Assembly: GCA_920105625.2 (NCBI GenBank)
Contig: CAKKTE020000090.1
Span: forward strand, 139,501-203,500
Source: Clusia tigrina
Taxonomy: Eukaryota; Arthropoda; Insecta; Diptera; Clusiidae
DNA length: 64,000 nucleotides
Direction: 5' to 3'
Shown: one piece after another, positions 1-11,079 of the stretch
How the letters are laid out: every line of letters starts with the position of its first letter
How positions within the stretch are numbered: the stretch's first letter is position 1
Notes under the pieces: model-generated
Database searches by the model: none
What the model was told of the DNA's origin: nothing
What the model saw: the letters and a program-made list of their open reading frames with translations, nothing else
Made by a program: the position numbers and the translations under genes

Positions 1-700
1 CCCGATTGAGCACTCTTCAATTTTCTACTCTAAGCATAGAAAATTCCATTCCTCAATTCCTCCGTGGATCTTATAGTCGACGGGAAGTCAGGCGGGATTA
101 CACCTAATCGCTCCATCGAAGCTGTCGGACTGTAGGATATTTCGCCTCAAGTGATTCCTGTAAATTAGTTGAACAGTCATTGTTACCTTTTCGGATAAGA
201 CATAGTATAGGAGTGTAATGCTAAGATAAAAGCTTCCTAGTTCTCGCCGCATCAGCCGTCTTTTCGATATTGCCACAATATTACGTTCAGAAATTTCTTT
301 TTGGTTTTCGAAATTCTGCCAAATATATCCGATGCAGATCTTTGTAGTCACTCACGCAGCTCCTTGTTCCACCAGGGTGGTATTGGTGTGCGCTTTTTAG
401 TAGAAAGTTACCCCAAGTGATCAGAAAATGAGGATATATTGAGTACTTTCCACTTGCTATTAGTGTGTTGTCCAATGCGTTTTTCGACGTGATGTCGGCA
501 CTGCCTTCTCCAAGTGGCATGCGTTTGGGTCGGAACCTTAAAATCATAGCCTATTTCGTTCTGCTAGTTATATCCTCCATCCTTTGAAGCTCCTGCGGTG
601 GTTTCGTCATCATCATGCGGAATGTAGCAATTCCGTTAGGGATAGAGATTCGTCCTTACCGTTCTCTTTCGCTAGTATAGTCAGATTGTCTGTAGAGAGA
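1..700 (-). pseudogene. Decayed non-LTR retrotransposon ORF2 piece
   Basis: A heavily decayed LINE fragment. Its landmark is KRTPIPPWWNKELRE, encoded on the complement of about 351-398. This is the proline/tryptophan motif that links endonuclease and reverse transcriptase (RT) in Jockey/R1/LOA-type ORF2 proteins. Flanking open stretches (287-547 and 88-351, complement) look like the same protein, but they lie in different frames and contain stops. No RT catalytic core, ORF1 or poly(A) end is visible. The copy is truncated or continues off the left edge. The clade cannot be decided from this much text; the motif itself is convincing, the exact ends are not. Confidence 0.6.
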
Positions 701-739
701 TTAGATAGCATTTTCCTTTTCACGGTAGCATATGAGTCA

Positions 740-1800
740 AAAGTATAATAAACGAGTAAAGAAGTCTGAAGTCGGGTTAGACCGACTTCGCAGTACCCTT
801 TACCTTTTCTTGTGCGTGAGAGTTAAAAAATGGGGATGTTTTCTTCATAAATCATCAATAGGAGAATATCTACGGTAATTTTCGGTCGGGTTCCTTGAAT
901 TGATTATATTAGAGGGAGGCTTGGCCTTTATCTGATCGACTCCATTTCTGGTATGGTTTTGTAGAATCAATATATGTACTAGTATACAATTTCGTCCAAA
1001 AAGATTGCATATGTAAGTTATAATAATATGTTAATAATGGGCGTGGCTGTAAAAATAACAATGTTAGTACCTGCAACCTTCCTTTGGTAAATGGATTTTT
1101 GGTAAATTGTGGGCGTGACAATAGTATTATGATCTCCATATTCTGCACACACACTATTATCGACCCCATGCATCTATACGAGCATAGGTAGACAAATTTA
1201 AATTTTAGACCAAAAAGTTTATATCAAAAGTGAGCGTGTCTTTTTCCTGATCAACCCTATTTGTTGCAGATAGCTTTATAATGTCCACATGTTTCTTCCT
1301 GTCAATTTTCGTCCATAAATCTCTTCCAGATATTAAGTTATGAAAATTTGTTCATAGTGGACGTGGCAGTTAATATATACAGCCCACTTTTTGCATAGTG
1401 TTTAGTAGGACCCACATCTCCATAACTGCCAAATAATGTCATCATTCCGCCAATTGGACCGAAGTTATAGTCATTTTAAAAAAGGTGCAAAAAGTTTCTT
1501 ATATGGGAGGTAGGCGTGGTCTTTGTCCAAATCGGCCCATATAGCAATCTGGTTATGTATCTTTGTGCAGGCTACACTTTTGCAAAATTTCATTAAGATA
1601 GCTTTAACGGTGTAGAAAAAAAGTGGCCACAGACGGACAGACAGACGGACAAAATAAAAATTGCTTAGAAAGTGATTCTGATCATATCTGTATATATATG
1701 TACATACCTACCACGCTCCCTCTTGAAATTGCAACCCTCTCAAAAGCACAAAATTAGTATACCCTATTTACCTTTTTTAAAGGTGAAGGGTATAATAAAT
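740..1800. repeat. Interspersed non-coding repeat family A, copy 1
   Basis: No coding frame is supported. The segment shares blocks with 17570-18070 and 20740-21790: for example, the complement of 1386-1412 contains TCCTACTAAACACTATGCAAAA, matched near 17687 and 21050. Near 1630 it has a GACGGACAGACAGACGG-type tract whose complement recurs near 20866. The ends at about 794-808 and 1779-1793 are similar in inverted orientation (TACCCTTTACCTTTT versus ATACCCTTCACCTTT). That suggests a non-autonomous element with short terminal inverted repeats. The class is not recognised. Confidence 0.5.
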
Positions 1801-2107
1801 TAATGCTCCGCGCCAGTGCTAGAGAAATTTTAGTTTTCGAATTATAAATTATTATTTTAAAGTAGTGATCTTTTAAGACGAGATGTATACATCCCTTGAA
1901 GTAGATTCCTTGCTAGTTGATTTGAATGACACTTACGTTTGGTTTTATATTGCGCTACTAGATCTCTTTCAACCGGTGGTATATTCATGTCGCGGTGAAT
2001 ATTTTCATTTCTGACGAGCCTTGGAGCACCGCTGATCGTTCTAAAAGCTTTGGATCAAGCCTTTGGATTATTTGTGATCTGGATACCGTAATTAAAAATT
2101 AGCTGAA
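1801..2107. other. Gene-free spacer
   Basis: AT-rich sequence between repeat copy A1 and the RT fragment at 2108. No open frame, repeat or signal that I can name was found. Confidence 0.4.
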
Positions 2108-2760
2108 CTAAAGCACTCTATATAAGCACTCTATACAACAGTCGCAGCTTCGATTTTTTGTTGTAAGCCAGTATAAGGAACTTGACCTGAGTTTCATTTG
2201 GATTTTCTCCGCTCTTAGGAGACTGCCGGACAGGGCCGTGGGTTGAAGGAAAATGACACATGTACCTTGATGCGCCAATCGGCTAGCCAACTCTCTTTAT
2301 TTATTAAATGGTCTTTGTCCTGGGAAGCTATCCGTGGATTTTGGTGAGTGCTCAGCATAGCAGTGCCATCCGCAAAAGTCGAGGTAACGAGAGAATTATC
2401 AGTTGGCAAATGAGAAGTGTACAAAGTGTATATCATAGGGCCAAGCACATTACGTTGTGGCACTCCTGCCATAATTTCAAAGTCTGGTGTTCTAATTTTA
2501 TATATAAGCCTTTCCTTCATGCCACACCTTGATAGTGTAATATAATTTAGATATACTGGACGCAAAGAATTCCAGACTTCTTCACAAAACTTTTGAATTG
2601 TGGTGCAGACTGTTGATTTTCCAATACCAAATCAGCTAGTGATATTTTTGTATTCTCCAAATGAACCCAAAACATATAAAGCCACTGCAACTTTCTTCTA
2701 CACCGTTTTCTAATACTTTTAAGGAAACTACAAAGTTTATTGAAGGTGCTTCGAGTCATC
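2108..2760 (-). pseudogene. Jockey-clade reverse transcriptase fragment
   Basis: The complement of 2215-2565 reads through RT landmarks of the Jockey clade: AGVPQRNVLGPMIYTLYTS (usually AGVPQGSVLGP) and FADGTAMLS (usually FADDTAILS), then a WLADWRIK stretch typical of the thumb region. The second catalytic aspartate of the FADD box is replaced by glycine, so this copy could not copy nucleic acid. Upstream text continues in another frame to about 2760. Neither end of the element is visible. It is not the continuation of the LINE at 4867-7110, whose RT text is of R1/LOA type. Confidence 0.75.
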
Positions 2761-2892
2761 CAAAAGTTTTATTTAAACTTAAAGCTATTGACTTGACATC
2801 CCGTTTCCCAAAAAGTAGTTACACGCTCCTAAAACAAAAACATATCAATAAGAGTTAAGAAAATCGTTTTGTATGGGAATTTCTATTGTTTT

Positions 2893-3122
2893 TGGTCCGG
2901 ACAGTTTCTTTGCAAGTTCCAGCAGTAGTCTACCATCATAAGGCGATCCCCACGGCCTTGATATCTTTACTCTATAATCTTGATGTCCTAGTGGAACCGT
3001 TCTCCTTGTTCTTCGCTATAATCACCCAGGTTGTCAGGAATATACCCTTCAATGCAGCAAAATTTTGCTCGACTTCTTTTTTGAATAGAGGCATTTGCGA
3101 AAAAGGGGCCAGTCAGCTTTTA
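2893..3122 (-). pseudogene. Relic of an unnamed arthropod mobile-protein family
   Basis: On the complement, one frame reads about 75 codons containing NLGDYSEEQGERFH, then a stop, then DIKIIE, a second stop, RYQGRGD and MMVDYCWNL. I recall near-identical text in a very abundant but uncharacterised arthropod protein family (NLGDYSEEQGERFHQD...YQGRW...MMADYCW) that behaves like a mobile element product. The two in-frame stops (H*D, E*R) and the absence of the rest of the protein make it a pseudogene fragment. Function is unknown. The plus-strand open frame over the same bases is a shadow. Confidence 0.6.
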
Positions 3123-3247
3123 TAAAATCTCGGAATTGCATTTTCTTTTAAGTAAACACTTGCTTTAAAATTTTGGGTTGTACCACTCACTACTCTGGTT
3201 CAAAAACATCGCGATATTTATTAAACAGTTCGTTTACTTTTCTTGTT

Positions 3248-3529
3248 TCAACTGCGTTTATGTTGAATCTCAAAACCGAATTCTTTGAATAAATCGAAAC
3301 CGAATAAATTGTTTCCATTTTCAACATCAACGACAACGATTACCACTTCTTTTTCTTTTTCGCCACACTTGACATCTGCACTGAGTTCGCCAAGCACTGG
3401 AATTTCACTTAGACCGAAACCGAACAACGCTCGTGAGCAATTTCGCAACTGCGGCCTGTTTAACTGCTTGTGTGTTTTCGCAGACATTATTATTGACACT
3501 GTTGCCCCCGAGTCCATTTGAAAAGACAC
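3248..3529 (-). pseudogene. Gypsy (Mag-like) aspartic protease fragment
   Basis: A 93-residue open frame with MDSGATVSII near its start. This is the catalytic D-S/T-G-A box of retropepsins, which cut the Gag-Pol polyprotein. The later GNNLFGFDLFKEFG matches the second half of a retroviral protease (usual form LLGxxxL). It lies directly downstream of gag and in a different frame, as expected after a frameshift. No RT, RNase H or integrase follows: the next sequence to the left is unrelated. The element is therefore truncated after protease. The first codon of the open frame is GTG, so the stated start is only the limit of the frame. Confidence 0.7.
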
Positions 3530-3537
3530 AATTTTGT

Positions 3538-4572
3538 TTAGGATTTGTAGATCAAATTTTTATTGCTTTCGGTTTTCACCACACCGGTCAAATTATATAT
3601 TGTCTCGATCATGCCAATGTTATGATTTTTGCGGCGGTAATCTTTCTTTTTGTTTTGGTCACTGAAATTGTTTTTGTTTTTTTTCTTTTGCTTTGACATG
3701 TACACCGGAGCAATATGCCCAATTTTGATACATTTGTTACAGATGGCATTTCTAAATTTGCAGCTCTCTGTTGAGTGAGAGTCTCCACAGCCCGAGCAGG
3801 ATTTAAATTTTACAATGTTGTTGTTGCTATTAACATGCGATTTTTTTGCAAACGCACTTACAGCGTTCACTGGAATTTGTTTTCCAGGCACTTGTTCTTT
3901 TATCTCTGCAACTGTTTTGGTGGTTGATTCGTACGACTCTGCAATGAGCAAGACGTCGGCAAGTGTTGGCTGCAGCTTCTGCAACGCAGCAGAGCGCACA
4001 GCATCGTGTGGCGTGTGAGTAATTATTTGGTCACGAATCATATCGTCAACGAACTTAAGAGTGCAATTTTCGGCAGAACACGAGAAGTTACACTCTCTTG
4101 CCAGTCCGCGTAGATCGGCTATCCACTCTCTATACGATTGCTGTGGTTTCATTTCTCTATTGAAGAAATCATAGCGCGCGGCGATAACATGTCGCTTTGA
4201 TTGGAAATGTTCCGTTAACTTGTCCGTTAAATTTTTGAACGATTGTTCTTGTAATTGCGCACTATCGAAAAGATTTTTTAGAAGTTCGAAATTTTCTGTG
4301 CCAATCCATGACAAGAAGAATGATTTTTGCTTTTTCGCGCACTGAACTGAATAAGCTAAAAAATGATGATTGAGCTCCTCTAGGTACGATTCCCAGGTTT
4401 GCTGCTCTTTTGAAAAATTGTGAAATGCAGGCACTGTGGTGTGATTTGCATCAACTGCACCAGCAGCTTTGAGAATTGATTCCATCCACTGTTGTTGTTG
4501 TTGCGACATATTTCTGGAAAATTCTTGCTGCTCTTTAAGCAATTGTTTTAGGATTTCACTTTCGCCCGGCAT
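3538..4572 (-). CDS. gag: Gag of a Mag-like Gypsy LTR retrotransposon
   Basis: An uninterrupted 344-codon frame starting at a true ATG (4572-4570). The N-terminus is glutamine-rich and probably coiled. The middle (about residues 50-200) has the look of a retroviral capsid, with W-x-x-Y and YREWIADLRGLARECNF. Residues about 260-292 hold a double zinc knuckle: CSGCGDSHSTESC, then CNKCIKIGHIAPVY, where the last cysteine of the second knuckle is tyrosine. That double-knuckle spacing is typical of the Mag/CsRn1 side of Gypsy. Gag packages the element RNA into virus-like particles. Because pol is missing, the frame is probably a relic despite being open. LTRs could not be placed. Confidence 0.75.
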   Translation of the reverse strand: MPGESEILKQLLKEQQEFSRNMSQQQQQWMESILKAAGAVDANHTTVPAFHNFSKEQQTWESYLEELNHHFLAYSVQCAKKQKSFFLSWIGTENFELLKNLFDSAQLQEQSFKNLTDKLTEHFQSKRHVIAARYDFFNREMKPQQSYREWIADLRGLARECNFSCSAENCTLKFVDDMIRDQIITHTPHDAVRSAALQKLQPTLADVLLIAESYESTTKTVAEIKEQVPGKQIPVNAVSAFAKKSHVNSNNNIVKFKSCSGCGDSHSTESCKFRNAICNKCIKIGHIAPVYMSKQKKKNKNNFSDQNKKKDYRRKNHNIGMIETIYNLTGVVKTESNKNLIYKS

Positions 4573-4866
4573 GATTGTTTATTTTATGTAAGATTTGCGT
4601 GAAGCGATGCGCTTGAGTTGAACAATTGAAAAAAAACGTTTTCTTTTTTACACTCGTCGTCAGTGATAAACTTTGAGACTCACACGTTTGAGACTTCAAT
4701 GTCAACTGTTTTATTAAAAGTATTAAAGCTTATTCCATAACAGATTTACATAAAAATAGTAATTAAAAGTAATAGAATGAAGGGTTGCATTTAAGAGTAT
4801 TAAGTATGATATAGGATATCAGGGATGGATATTTATTTGATAGTTGGATATAACAATTTGTCTGTT

Positions 4867-6000
4867 TTACAGCAGGGATGAGATCCAGTTACAAGTAAGA
4901 CTAATCGGTCCGAAATCTTTGGCCAATTCATGCCCCCTTTTTCCCACCTCCAGAAAGAAAACAAATCGGGTTTTCCTCCACCTATTTGGTATATAGTTTA
5001 GAAAAATACAAGCAGTGAAAATTTGCCATAAATCAGATATTATGGATTCCTGCGTCTTTCGCATCATTATAGATGATACCGTCCGGACTCGGGGATTTGT
5101 ATGGTGAAAAACTGTTAATTGCCCAGACGACCTTGTCCACAGACAGAGTCTTCCCCAGCAATGCAGCTGGTACGTATTCTCGACACGCATGCTACTCTGC
5201 TCTGAATCAGAGTCTTTCAGTGACTCAATAGATTCGCAGTGGTCTTGCCAAGGATTTGCGTTTCGCATTCCGTACTGCTTTGTCTGTAAGCTTGGAAATT
5301 TCGACTTATTTTGAATTCGTTAAAGTCCCTTCTGAGGCTTGATCTCAAGTCTCTAAGATTCACATCCCACCAGGGTTTTGCTACGTGAGACAGGACAGAA
5401 AGCAACCTGAAAGGTTTTCTCCAAGGTCTCTACTCGCTTGTCCAGCATCGTTGCAGAAGGAATGGATGAAATGTTCGAATCGAGTCTGTTTTTGAACTGA
5501 CCAGTCCGTTCTATTTGGATTTCTGCGGGGTAAAACAATTTCCCGCTCAAACTCAATATTGAAAAGGATAACTCGATGTTCTGACAGAGAGTTCCTCCGA
5601 GATACCCCAAGATAGGGAGAATTTGTTACCAGAGTGATATCAAGAACTTCTTCCCACCCACTTGAAGTTTCCTAGCCGGGGAAAATAAAAGTGAGAGAGC
5701 TGCCTATTTTATACACTCAGGTTGTTATTTAAAATGAAATCGAAAAGTGACTCACTCGTTCATTTGTCTTACTGCCACCCCACAACGTGTGTCTCGCGTT
5801 GGCGTCGCAGTCTACCAGAACAGCTTCCTTTCTTAAGGTTGTTGATGCGATGAGTCGCCGCACCTCTTCAAGGGGGTGCCTGGCGATCATGGGCTATATA
5901 TGTCGAGGCGACCAGAAGGCATTGGCGCCCAGCGGTTCTACCTTGACCACTTTGACATCTAACGATCTGTAATTATGGAAGAGAAAACATTTAACGTATT
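4867..6000 (-). pseudogene. R1/LOA-group LINE ORF2: endonuclease to RT start
   Basis: Three blocks of one ORF2 lie in order on the minus strand. An APE-type endonuclease piece at about 5960-5750 reads DCDANARHTLWGGSKTNE, the metal-binding D-A-N-A-H/R box. A linker at about 5390-5280 reads KPWWDVNLRDLRSSLRR. The RT N-terminus at about 5010-4880 reads IPNRWRKTRFVFF and DFGPISLTC (usually RPISLTS). Each block is in a different frame, with stops between. The RT palm and everything downstream are missing. It follows the ORF1 remnant at 6263-7110 in the right order and orientation, so both probably belong to one dead copy. Confidence 0.7.
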
Positions 6001-6262
6001 TTTGGCTAAAATACATGCCCTTGGCTTACCTTCTCCATGGGGATAGAACAAGTTATATAGTCCGTCCCTCAGACCCACAACTTGGGACTGCCTGACCCAT
6101 TGTTCTTAGATCAGGCATATGTCGATTTCCTCCTCTCTTAGAAAGAGGACATCAACAAGTATACAAGTTGCCATACATATGCACATTATTTTATGGCAGT
6201 GCCGCTATCTACATTATTTCAAATACTTAATTTATATATTTTTTAAATAGATACCAAACCGC

Positions 6263-7110
6263 AACCTATGCTGCTGCTTCTCGAGTACCTCCAGGGACTC
6301 CTCACTGATCAACAACAACACAGGTTGAATTTTTTCTGGATTTAGGACTAACCAGTCGTCCATCGGAACCCCAGAATTTTGTAGTCGTAGGCACTGGATG
6401 AGCTAGGTTTTCTCGCAATCTCCGTAGCTGGGATAAGTTTCAACGTGAAAGCGTCCCATGCATTGCTGATCTCAACAACGCATCCCTCCAGAAACTCCTT
6501 TGAGAACCCATCCGCACAATTGATCACCCTACAACCTCAGCATACCTCTTCGCAGTTGAAGGTCGGGGGCCGATCCTGGTTCTCCAAGAGGTGCTTGACG
6601 ATCATCTCCGAGAGTCGTCCCTCTATGGAGCCCCACTCGGCCAGCACCCGTCTGGCATTGTTGCTACTTGCATCTACAAGGACAACAAGGGGTGGTCCCT
6701 AGCCACCTCACTGTAAGCCATCCTCGCGGCTGGCGCAGCAATTATGGAAGGACTCTCCTCCCGGTTACAGCCCTCTTTTTGCGGTGGGATCGATCACTTC
6801 TTGCGACCGACTTCGTTTTGCCGCGCAAGCCGGTTGTGGTAATGGCTGCTGTTTCTTTAGTGTCCCGGTCGTCGCAAACTGCCGGACCACTGTCGTATAT
6901 TTTATTTTGTCTTCGGCATCGCGTTTGTGCGCTATACCCTCCCTTTCATTCTTGTCAATCTTGTCAAGAATGAACAGGGCCCTCTTGTACCGTGCCATCG
7001 GTACCGAGCCAGAAGACTTCTTATTTTTTTTTTGTTTTGCACAGCCACTTTGGCTGGTAGCTGAGTAATTTGGGTTATTATTTGGCATCCTTGGCACCAC
7101 CGGCTACTAT
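6263..7110 (-). pseudogene. LINE ORF1 remnant with DUF4780-like region
   Basis: The complement of 6765-7100 is a basic, low-complexity N-terminal region (KKNKKSS, AAKRSRSQE). The complement of 6702-6445 reads SIEGRLSEMIVKHLLE, then NCADGFSKEFLEGCVVEI, then FTLKLIPATEIARKP. This lines up with the intact ORF1 at 62920-63861 (AELYKMAISMVGEIWP, AKLLAIPRDQIPNRP). The region corresponds to DUF4780, a nucleic-acid-associated domain of R1/LOA-group ORF1 proteins. Frameshifts and stops break it. It is the 5' part of the copy continued at 4867-6000. Confidence 0.65.
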
Positions 7111-7869
7111 GTTTCCCTGCCTAGAGGCTAGGAGTTCATCTTATGAGGGGGTTCCCAGCACCCCCTTCTGCCTTCATACCTTTTTCCTGCATTATTTTTC
7201 TATATTTTTAATTTTGTTCCCACGAGTAGGTACGGAAAGGATGGTCCGTCCGGCAGAGCCAGCATACTGAGGTAAGGCACTTAAATACAACCGACCTTGC
7301 CTGGGCGTCGGAGAGGACCGTTAGTGACATAGATTACAACGAGCATATCATAACGCTAAAATAATGAAGCCCAAAACCCTCATTACTTTTAGCTTCAACT
7401 TTGACTTAACCTAAACTTTTGTTTTTGTATAGTCATAGCCATTTTCTGATTTCTTGAACAAATTAATTAGTTTTTTTCAACATTCGTTAATTTTTCGTAC
7501 AGAATCTAATTTCAATAGGTTGACAAGTCACGAAAGTTGACGTAAAGTTATGCATACTCGCAACACTACGCTTCATATGTTTGGTTGAACCAGCTGATAA
7601 TGAAAGTCAAAGTTTTAAGTTAAAAGTCATTTACGCTTAGACGATCGCCAATCCAATCCAACCAATCAGCGTAAGCAGCGACAGAAGCGCAGAAAATGCA
7701 ATAAACAAAACTATAATTTATTTTTAAACCAAATACAACGATTAACTGGTCTCAGTATGAAAACTAGTTATGTCAAAAGAAACCAAGCATATAACCGATA
7801 ATCTTTCAACCCAGCACAGTGTATGAGGTAACACAAATACAAAGATGAAAGCGTTACAACAAAAATTAT
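7111..7869. other. Gene-free stretch between LINE copies
   Basis: The right-hand neighbour of the ORF1 remnant. The first 200 bases may include its 5' untranslated region, but no boundary is visible. No coding frame, terminal repeat or duplication was found in the rest. Confidence 0.4.
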
Positions 7870-9600
7870 CAGGGGACCCCTTCTAGCTATTTTACGATGA
7901 GCGTTTTCGGCATTCGCCCGCAGGCCTTTCCACACACTTCCTGCAGTGCCTCTCTATCGCTTTTATACCGTGGGCAATAGAAGAAGACATGTCTGACATT
8001 CTCTACCTCTGTACATCCACAGTTGATGCAGCTGCGAAATTCTTTCAAATGGAATCTATGCAGGGATGACCGAAACCATCCATGCCCTGTCAGCAATTAC
8101 GTGATGTGATAGTTCACCTCACCATGTGACCTGTTTAGACATTGCTGATTATTGGGGATCAGCCTCCTTGTCCAGCGATCTTTTGAAGATGTGTGTCACT
8201 GGGCTTGTCACTCTTGAATAGTCCACTACTTGATAATTGTATCTCTTCTACACTTGTCACGTGGGTCTCTTTGTCGTGTCATCCTTCGCCAACAGGTTGA
8301 CGGGAGTAATGCCGGGAATCAGCAATGTAGGTGACACGGCGCGGATTACTTGCAGCGCAGTTCTTCTGTATAAGGCCTCAATGGTGCTTATGTACGCCTT
8401 CACATCCGCATTTCCCACAAATATTGGTGCCCGATAAAGAATAATGGTTCTTTTCCACTTGCCCGCTTGACAAAAGATAGAGCATATGTGTACAGCCTTA
8501 TCTCACACGAGCGTGTTCTTTGAAGCTGAGCCATATGCTTATGTATTTGATCCAATACCTTGCGGATTGTTCGGCCTTGTGTTCAACCAAATTTAGTCCA
8601 ACATTTGGCAGCCATATTCCGACGGTAGCCGCAGTTCGCTTGGTCTCTGCTACTACTTCCTCCAAATAATTCGCTGTAATTCCCAAGCGGTCCAAGCACC
8701 GGTCTCTGGGGAACTCCTCCGATAAGCTTGTGCGACTCCAAGTTAGTTCTTGCTCTTGTTAATGGCCTTCTTCAGTTCCTTCCTGGTTTTTAAAGGCCTG
8801 GTGCATCTGCAGTGAGTCTGATTTTCCGATGGATCGCTAGTATCTTCTCCTCATAGCGTGGCATGCTTTGCGGAGTTCGGCTATATTATCCGTCACAAGT
8901 GGACACATTTATGCCTCCCACCATTTGCTCTCCTGGGCATTGCCGTGTCGAAAGTGTTTTGTAACTTTCTTGTCAGCTGGTTCGCCAATTCATCTGCATT
9001 GCCTTCCAGTATCAAGCCATCGAGTATGATTGCCTTCATCAAGGCTGTTTATCATCTAGCCTTTTAATCTCGGACTTATTCACTGCCGTTTTCGGGGCAT
9101 CTCCAACTCGCAGATGATAGCTTGGTGATCGCTGTGGGTGTATATGTCACCTATTTGCCAACCGCATGTCTATCGTAGAACTGGCACCTTGTCGGGCAAA
9201 AGTCATCTCAGCGGTTTTCAAGAGAATCACGTCAAGTGTCATGTCCTTTCGGCGAACTCTGGGCTCACCCTCATTCAGTTATCGATGAATTAAAATTACC
9301 AGCAATTACTACAGGGTTCCTGGCGTGCGTATCTACAACAATCTGTCCAATGCCGACTCAATGTAACAATTGTACACCGTGATTCCTGCTATGGTTGTCA
9401 TGGCGTAGTTTTCATCCTTCCTGACATCACTGAGTTGAGGTGGCCTGACTCCACACACCCTTTTGTCGGAAACATCTAAAGTCTATGGCCGAAGCCGCAG
9501 TGTGGGACTGTAGCCCGAACAAACATACCCCTCCCTCCCCCTAGTCCGACGGTTATTCCTCCAGAACTTCTCCCTTCGGTAGTGCGTCGGGGGCTATGAG
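7870..9600 (-). pseudogene. R1/LOA-group LINE ORF2, endonuclease to C-terminus
   Basis: A decayed ORF2 read right to left. At about 9260-9100 are endonuclease end motifs (TFARQGASSTIDM). At about 9000-8780 is the RT linker (MPRRANGGRHKC, then IAELRKACHAMRRRYQRS). At about 8640-8500 is thumb text (LPNVGLNLVEHKAEQ). At about 8430-8250 comes YRRTALQVIRAVSPTLLIPGI. At 8096-7890 is the C-terminal zinc-finger-like box LTGHGWFRSSLHRFHLKEF, CINCGCTEVENVRHVFFYC. The RT palm (the catalytic DD box) is not recognisable and appears deleted between linker and thumb. Many frameshifts and stops are present. Confidence 0.7.
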
Positions 9601-10900
9601 TATATTACTACTCAATCTTCAGTAATGGTAATTCTGTCAGAGTATGATCCAACACTCATTTGGACGTCGCGAACTCCTTTGGGAGATCTATTGGCGCGTT
9701 CCGTTCCACGCACGAATTCCGTGAATTGCATTTCTCTTTATCTTAACACATATGTAGGGACAGCTTGTGCTCCGTTAATGTTTCGCCGTATGAGGTTTCT
9801 AGCTCTACTCGTTTATTGATGAGACGTAGGTAGTGCAATAACACATGCAGCGCGCTTTCCGCTTTCTTCTGGGCATATTTAGCAATAAGGGTCGCCTTCA
9901 CGGTGGAACCTGTGCAGGTATTCTTTGAAACAGCCATGGCCAGTGACATCTCCGTGTCTTCGGTCCATCCACATCGCAATATTTGGGATGAGTTTGAACG
10001 TCCACCGACCTATCTCGGATTGCTCACATCGTTGCTGCCATTCCGTTCTTCCTTTTTTGCCTCATTTGACGGCCTACGCCCGATAGATTTATAAAGCCGT
10101 TCCATTTCGTGAGCGAGCAGATCGATGGGCACCTTCCTTGCAATGATAAATATGACATCATTCGAGACGGTGCGGTAGGCACTGGGCACTCTTTTCGTAG
10201 ATGTTCATCTCTTTGCGCAGTATTTCGTGCATCTGCCCACCGTCCAATCTCGTTCAGGACCTTTACTCCAGCAGGGTTTCCTGAGTGAGCTGGCGTACCT
10301 GCCCGTGCACTAGCCTCTGCATACCATCAAGTGATTGTCTACGGGTCCGCTGTCGTGCTAATTCTAGCAAAAGCTCCACTCTCGTGCTCTATCAGATGTT
10401 CTGTACCCTTTGGTCCAGTTTCCCAAGGTGCGGGTCTGTTTTTATCCTCCGCAAGATCTCCGCCTAGTTTGTCACTCCAGTTTTCTTGATGAAAATAGCA
10501 TTTGGTCTAGCCGGCTTCGCTTTGGAAATTGCCTTCGGCTTTGTGGGGGCGAGCACGAAGCACAGCCTTTTTGGTCCACCACCATTCCCTTGGCCTTCCA
10601 GTGACATCTTCTTTAGAATGTCAGAGTCTTTACCTTAAAATTATCCGCCCTGGCCCCCCGACCAATAACTCATTTCTCCGCTATGACTGCAACCTTGCAA
10701 CACACTTGCGAAAGGATCAGGACTTTATGGTTTTCACCGACTCTCTCGGGGACTTACATGCACTTGAGGCAGATCCAGGTGTTCATGGTTTTCACCAACT
10801 CCCTCTGGGACATTAATACACTTGAGACAGAGCCAAGAGTTTATGGTTTTCACCGAATCTCGTGGAGACCAATGCGAACGCCGGACAACAACACAAGGGA
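9601..10900 (-). pseudogene. LINE copy with ORF1 joined to ORF2 C-terminus
   Basis: On the complement, 10640-10260 reads the Gag-like core of a LINE ORF1: PNAIFIKKTGV, EILRRIKTDPHLGKLDQRVQNI, then TRVELLLELARQ. Only about 150 bases further on, at 10100-9740, the text is already the ORF2 C-terminus: LTGHGCF-type VTGHGCFKEYLHRFHREGDPYC. The ORF1 zinc knuckles, the endonuclease and the RT are missing between them. This is an internal-deletion derivative, distinct from the copy at 7870-9600, which carries its own version of the same C-terminal box. Several frameshifts are present. Upstream, around 10890-10700, is a short repetitive glycine/proline stretch of unknown nature. Confidence 0.6.
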
Positions 10901-10929
10901 CCAACAGCTAGAATGACGCTTAATCTACG

Positions 10930-11075
10930 AATATTTTTATATTAACAAGTATTATAATACAAATATTTTGAACAACTAAATGCATACATTTTAAAACACT
11001 ACTCAACGAATAAATTAATTTATTTATGTAAACGACACCCGGAAAACCCGCTGAGTTTCTAACCCTGTCAGTGGT
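10930..11075 (+). repeat. LTR-like 3' end plus leader, relic 1
   Basis: AT-rich sequence with AATAAA (about 11009) ends in GTAAACGACA at about 11036. It is followed by CCCGGAAAACCCGCTGAGTT and CCCTG...GTGTTACA. The same arrangement recurs at about 25830-25920 (GTATACGACA, CCTGGAGCCGCTGAGTT, CCCCTG...GTCGTTACA). The shared order suggests the end of an LTR followed by a retrotransposon leader. The family is not identified. Confidence 0.35.
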
Positions 11076-11079
11076 GTTA

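Noticed and set aside
2886..3125. Plus-strand 79-codon frame as a gene
   Set aside because: The opposite strand carries the recognisable NLGDYSEEQGERFH protein text, so this is a shadow.
2108..5268. The RT fragments at 2108-2760 and 4867-5268 as one LINE split by the Mag-like element
   Set aside because: The wording is of different clades (Jockey versus R1/LOA), and no target duplication was found around the Mag-like element.
6445..7068. Several plus-strand frames over the ORF1 remnant
   Set aside because: The complement aligns with the intact LINE ORF1 at the right end of the window.
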